Shown: positions 33,216-34,543 of the stretch, piece after piece
Numbering within the stretch: position 1 is the first letter of the stretch
How the letters are laid out: each line of letters begins with the position of its first letter
Source: an uncultured Blautia sp.
GTDB taxonomy: Bacteria > Bacillota > Clostridia > Lachnospirales > Lachnospiraceae
DNA: 34,543 bases
Assembly (NCBI GenBank): GCA_934437695.1
Contig: CAKSAW010000003.1
Span: forward strand, 1 to 34,543
Reading direction: 5' to 3'
Position numbers and translations under genes: made by a program
The notes under the pieces: generated by a model
The model's database searches: none
The model's input: only the letters and a program-made list of their open reading frames with translations
Told to the model about the DNA's origin: nothing

Positions 33216-34543
33216 ATGAAGAAACTGATGGAACAGATGGCGGAAGAACTTTCCGCAGCATTTGAAAAAGCCGGATATGACCCATCCTATGGAAAGGTAA
33301 CAGTATCAAACAGACCGGACCTCTGTGAATTTCAGTGTAACGGTGCAATGGCTGGAGCTAAGGCATATAAGAAAGCGCCATTTATGATCGCTGATGATGT
33401 GGTAGCATATTTAAAGGACAGCCAGGTTTTTTCCATGGCAGAGGTTGTAAAGCCAGGATTCATCAATCTGAAGGTGAAAGGCGAATTCCTTGCAGATTAT
33501 TTAAAAGCAATGGCTGCAGATGAGAAGCTTTCTGTATCTGCGGCAAAAGAGCCAAAAACAATTGTTATTGATTACGGCGGACCGAATGTTGCAAAACCTC
33601 TTCATGTAGGACATCTTCGTTCTGCTATCATCGGAGAGAGTATTAAGAGAATCGGCCGTTTTGTAGGACATAAAGTGATCGGCGATGTACATCTTGGAGA
33701 CTGGGGACTTCAGATGGGACTGATCATCACAGAGCTGAGACACAGAAAACCGGAGCTGGTTTATTTCGATGATTCCTATACAGGAGAATATCCGAAAGAA
33801 GCACCATTTACGATCAGCGAACTGGAAGAGATTTATCCATGTGCAAGTGGCAAGTCAAAAGAGGATGAAGAATATAGAAATGAAGCTCTGGAAGCAACTC
33901 ATCTTCTTCAGCAGGGTAAACCGGGATATATGGCTCTCTGGAATCACATTATGAATGTATCTGTTACAGACCTGAAACGCAACTATGACAAATTAAATGT
34001 ATCTTTCGACCTCTGGAAAAAGGAATCTGATGCACAGCCATATATTCCTGGAATGGTTGAGGAAATGAAAGAAAAAAGATTTGCCTATGTAGATCAGGGT
34101 GCACTTGTAGTAGACGTAAAAGAAGAGAACGATACAAAAGAGATTCCTCCATGTATGCTTCTGAAATCAGATGGTGCTTCTCTCTACACAACAACAGATC
34201 TTGCAACCATCGTAGAGCGTATGAAATTATTTAACCCGGATGAGATCCTGTATGTTGTTGACAAACGTCAGGAACTTCACTTCATCCAGGTATTCCGCTG
34301 TGCAAGAAAGACAGGCCTTGTAAATGAAGATACAAAGCTTTCCTTCCTTGGGTTTGGTACAATGAACGGAAAAGATGGCAAACCGTTCAAGACAAGAGAG
34401 GGCGGTGTCATGCGTCTGGAAACTCTCATCAAAGATATTAATGAGGAGATGTTTACCAAAATTGTCGAGAACCGCAGTGTAAAAGATAAAGATGCGAAAG
34501 AAACTGCAGAGATCGTAGGACTTTCCGCTATCAAATATGGTGA
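33216..34543 (+). CDS. argS: Arginyl-tRNA synthetase, N-terminal part (runs off the window)
   Basis: This class I synthetase charges tRNA-Arg. About 442 residues are visible and the frame is open at the right edge; the family is usually 550-600 long. The N-terminal Add1 domain is followed by the HIGH motif in NVAKPLHVGHLRSAI, the DVHLGDWGLQMG segment, LYTTTDLATI, and the KMSKS-equivalent GKPFKTREGG. TGAGGAG lies about 10 bases before the ATG. The DALR anticodon-binding domain is expected beyond the edge. It is probably co-transcribed with the DegV gene. Confidence 0.97.
   Translation, partial: MKKLMEQMAEELSAAFEKAGYDPSYGKVTVSNRPDLCEFQCNGAMAGAKAYKKAPFMIADDVVAYLKDSQVFSMAEVVKPGFINLKVKGEFLADYLKAMAADEKLSVSAAKEPKTIVIDYGGPNVAKPLHVGHLRSAIIGESIKRIGRFVGHKVIGDVHLGDWGLQMGLIITELRHRKPELVYFDDSYTGEYPKEAPFTISELEEIYPCASGKSKEDEEYRNEALEATHLLQQGKPGYMALWNHIMNVSVTDLKRNYDKLNVSFDLWKKESDAQPYIPGMVEEMKEKRFAYVDQGALVVDVKEENDTKEIPPCMLLKSDGASLYTTTDLATIVERMKLFNPDEILYVVDKRQELHFIQVFRCARKTGLVNEDTKLSFLGFGTMNGKDGKPFKTREGGVMRLETLIKDINEEMFTKIVENRSVKDKDAKETAEIVGLSAIKYG

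Noticed and set aside
1..34543. CRISPR arrays, insertion sequences, prophage, tRNA or rRNA genes
   Set aside because: No regularly spaced repeats, transposase or integrase reading frames, phage structural genes or tRNA-like cloverleaf were seen on either strand by eye; a tRNAscan or Infernal run would settle the RNA part.

Overview
The window looks like chromosomal DNA from a low-GC, anaerobic Gram-positive of the class Clostridia, most likely the Lachnospiraceae (Blautia/Ruminococcus-like). The evidence is the SCIFF peptide and its maturase next to a TIGR04086 membrane protein and a fused SecDF, a DUF5688 fragment, strong AGGAGG-type ribosome sites, sigma-A promoters with 17-base spacers, and a surface protein of a type common in gut Lachnospiraceae. 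There is no CRISPR array, insertion sequence, phage, rRNA or tRNA. The genus is an inference from protein style, not from a search.

Layout. 1-221: end of a DUF5688 gene. 291-3071 (minus): an ABC importer operon (binding protein, permease, ATPase; TrpXYZ-like family) with a clear promoter, an unusual 5' leader that could switch between two folds, and a hairpin after the first gene. 3319-4083: a CwlC-like cell-wall amidase without signal peptide, behind a sigma-K-like promoter. 4275-4874: a YdcF-family protein with a structured leader. 4884-6161 (minus): a CNNM/CBS (HlyC/CorC-type) membrane protein. 6459-7940: an anchored surface protein with a palindrome across its probable transcription start. 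7990-12465: TIGR04086 membrane protein, scfA (SCIFF), a strong hairpin, scfB, secDF. 12560-23265: recJ, apt, rel, an MBL hydrolase, hemZ, an HD-GYP protein, hisS, aspS, closed by a terminator. 23362-24540 (minus): a lipoprotein with an internal duplication. 24843-30274: a MacAB-like efflux system with two adaptors, one carrying a roughly 290-residue insertion in its coiled-coil hairpin. 30482-34543: ptsI, a DegV protein and the start of argS.

How the genes fit together. The secDF-recJ-apt-rel-hisS-aspS order is a conserved Firmicutes housekeeping neighbourhood covering secretion, DNA repair, purine salvage, stringent response and tRNA charging. The SCIFF cassette beside secDF makes and cross-links a small peptide whose role is unknown. 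The divergent lipoprotein and efflux operon share a regulatory region and probably a theme of envelope transport.

The best candidates for something undescribed are the switch-like leader of the ABC importer (3084-3215) and the efflux system with its enlarged second adaptor (24843-30274). The SCIFF locus is a recognised family, but its biological role is open.
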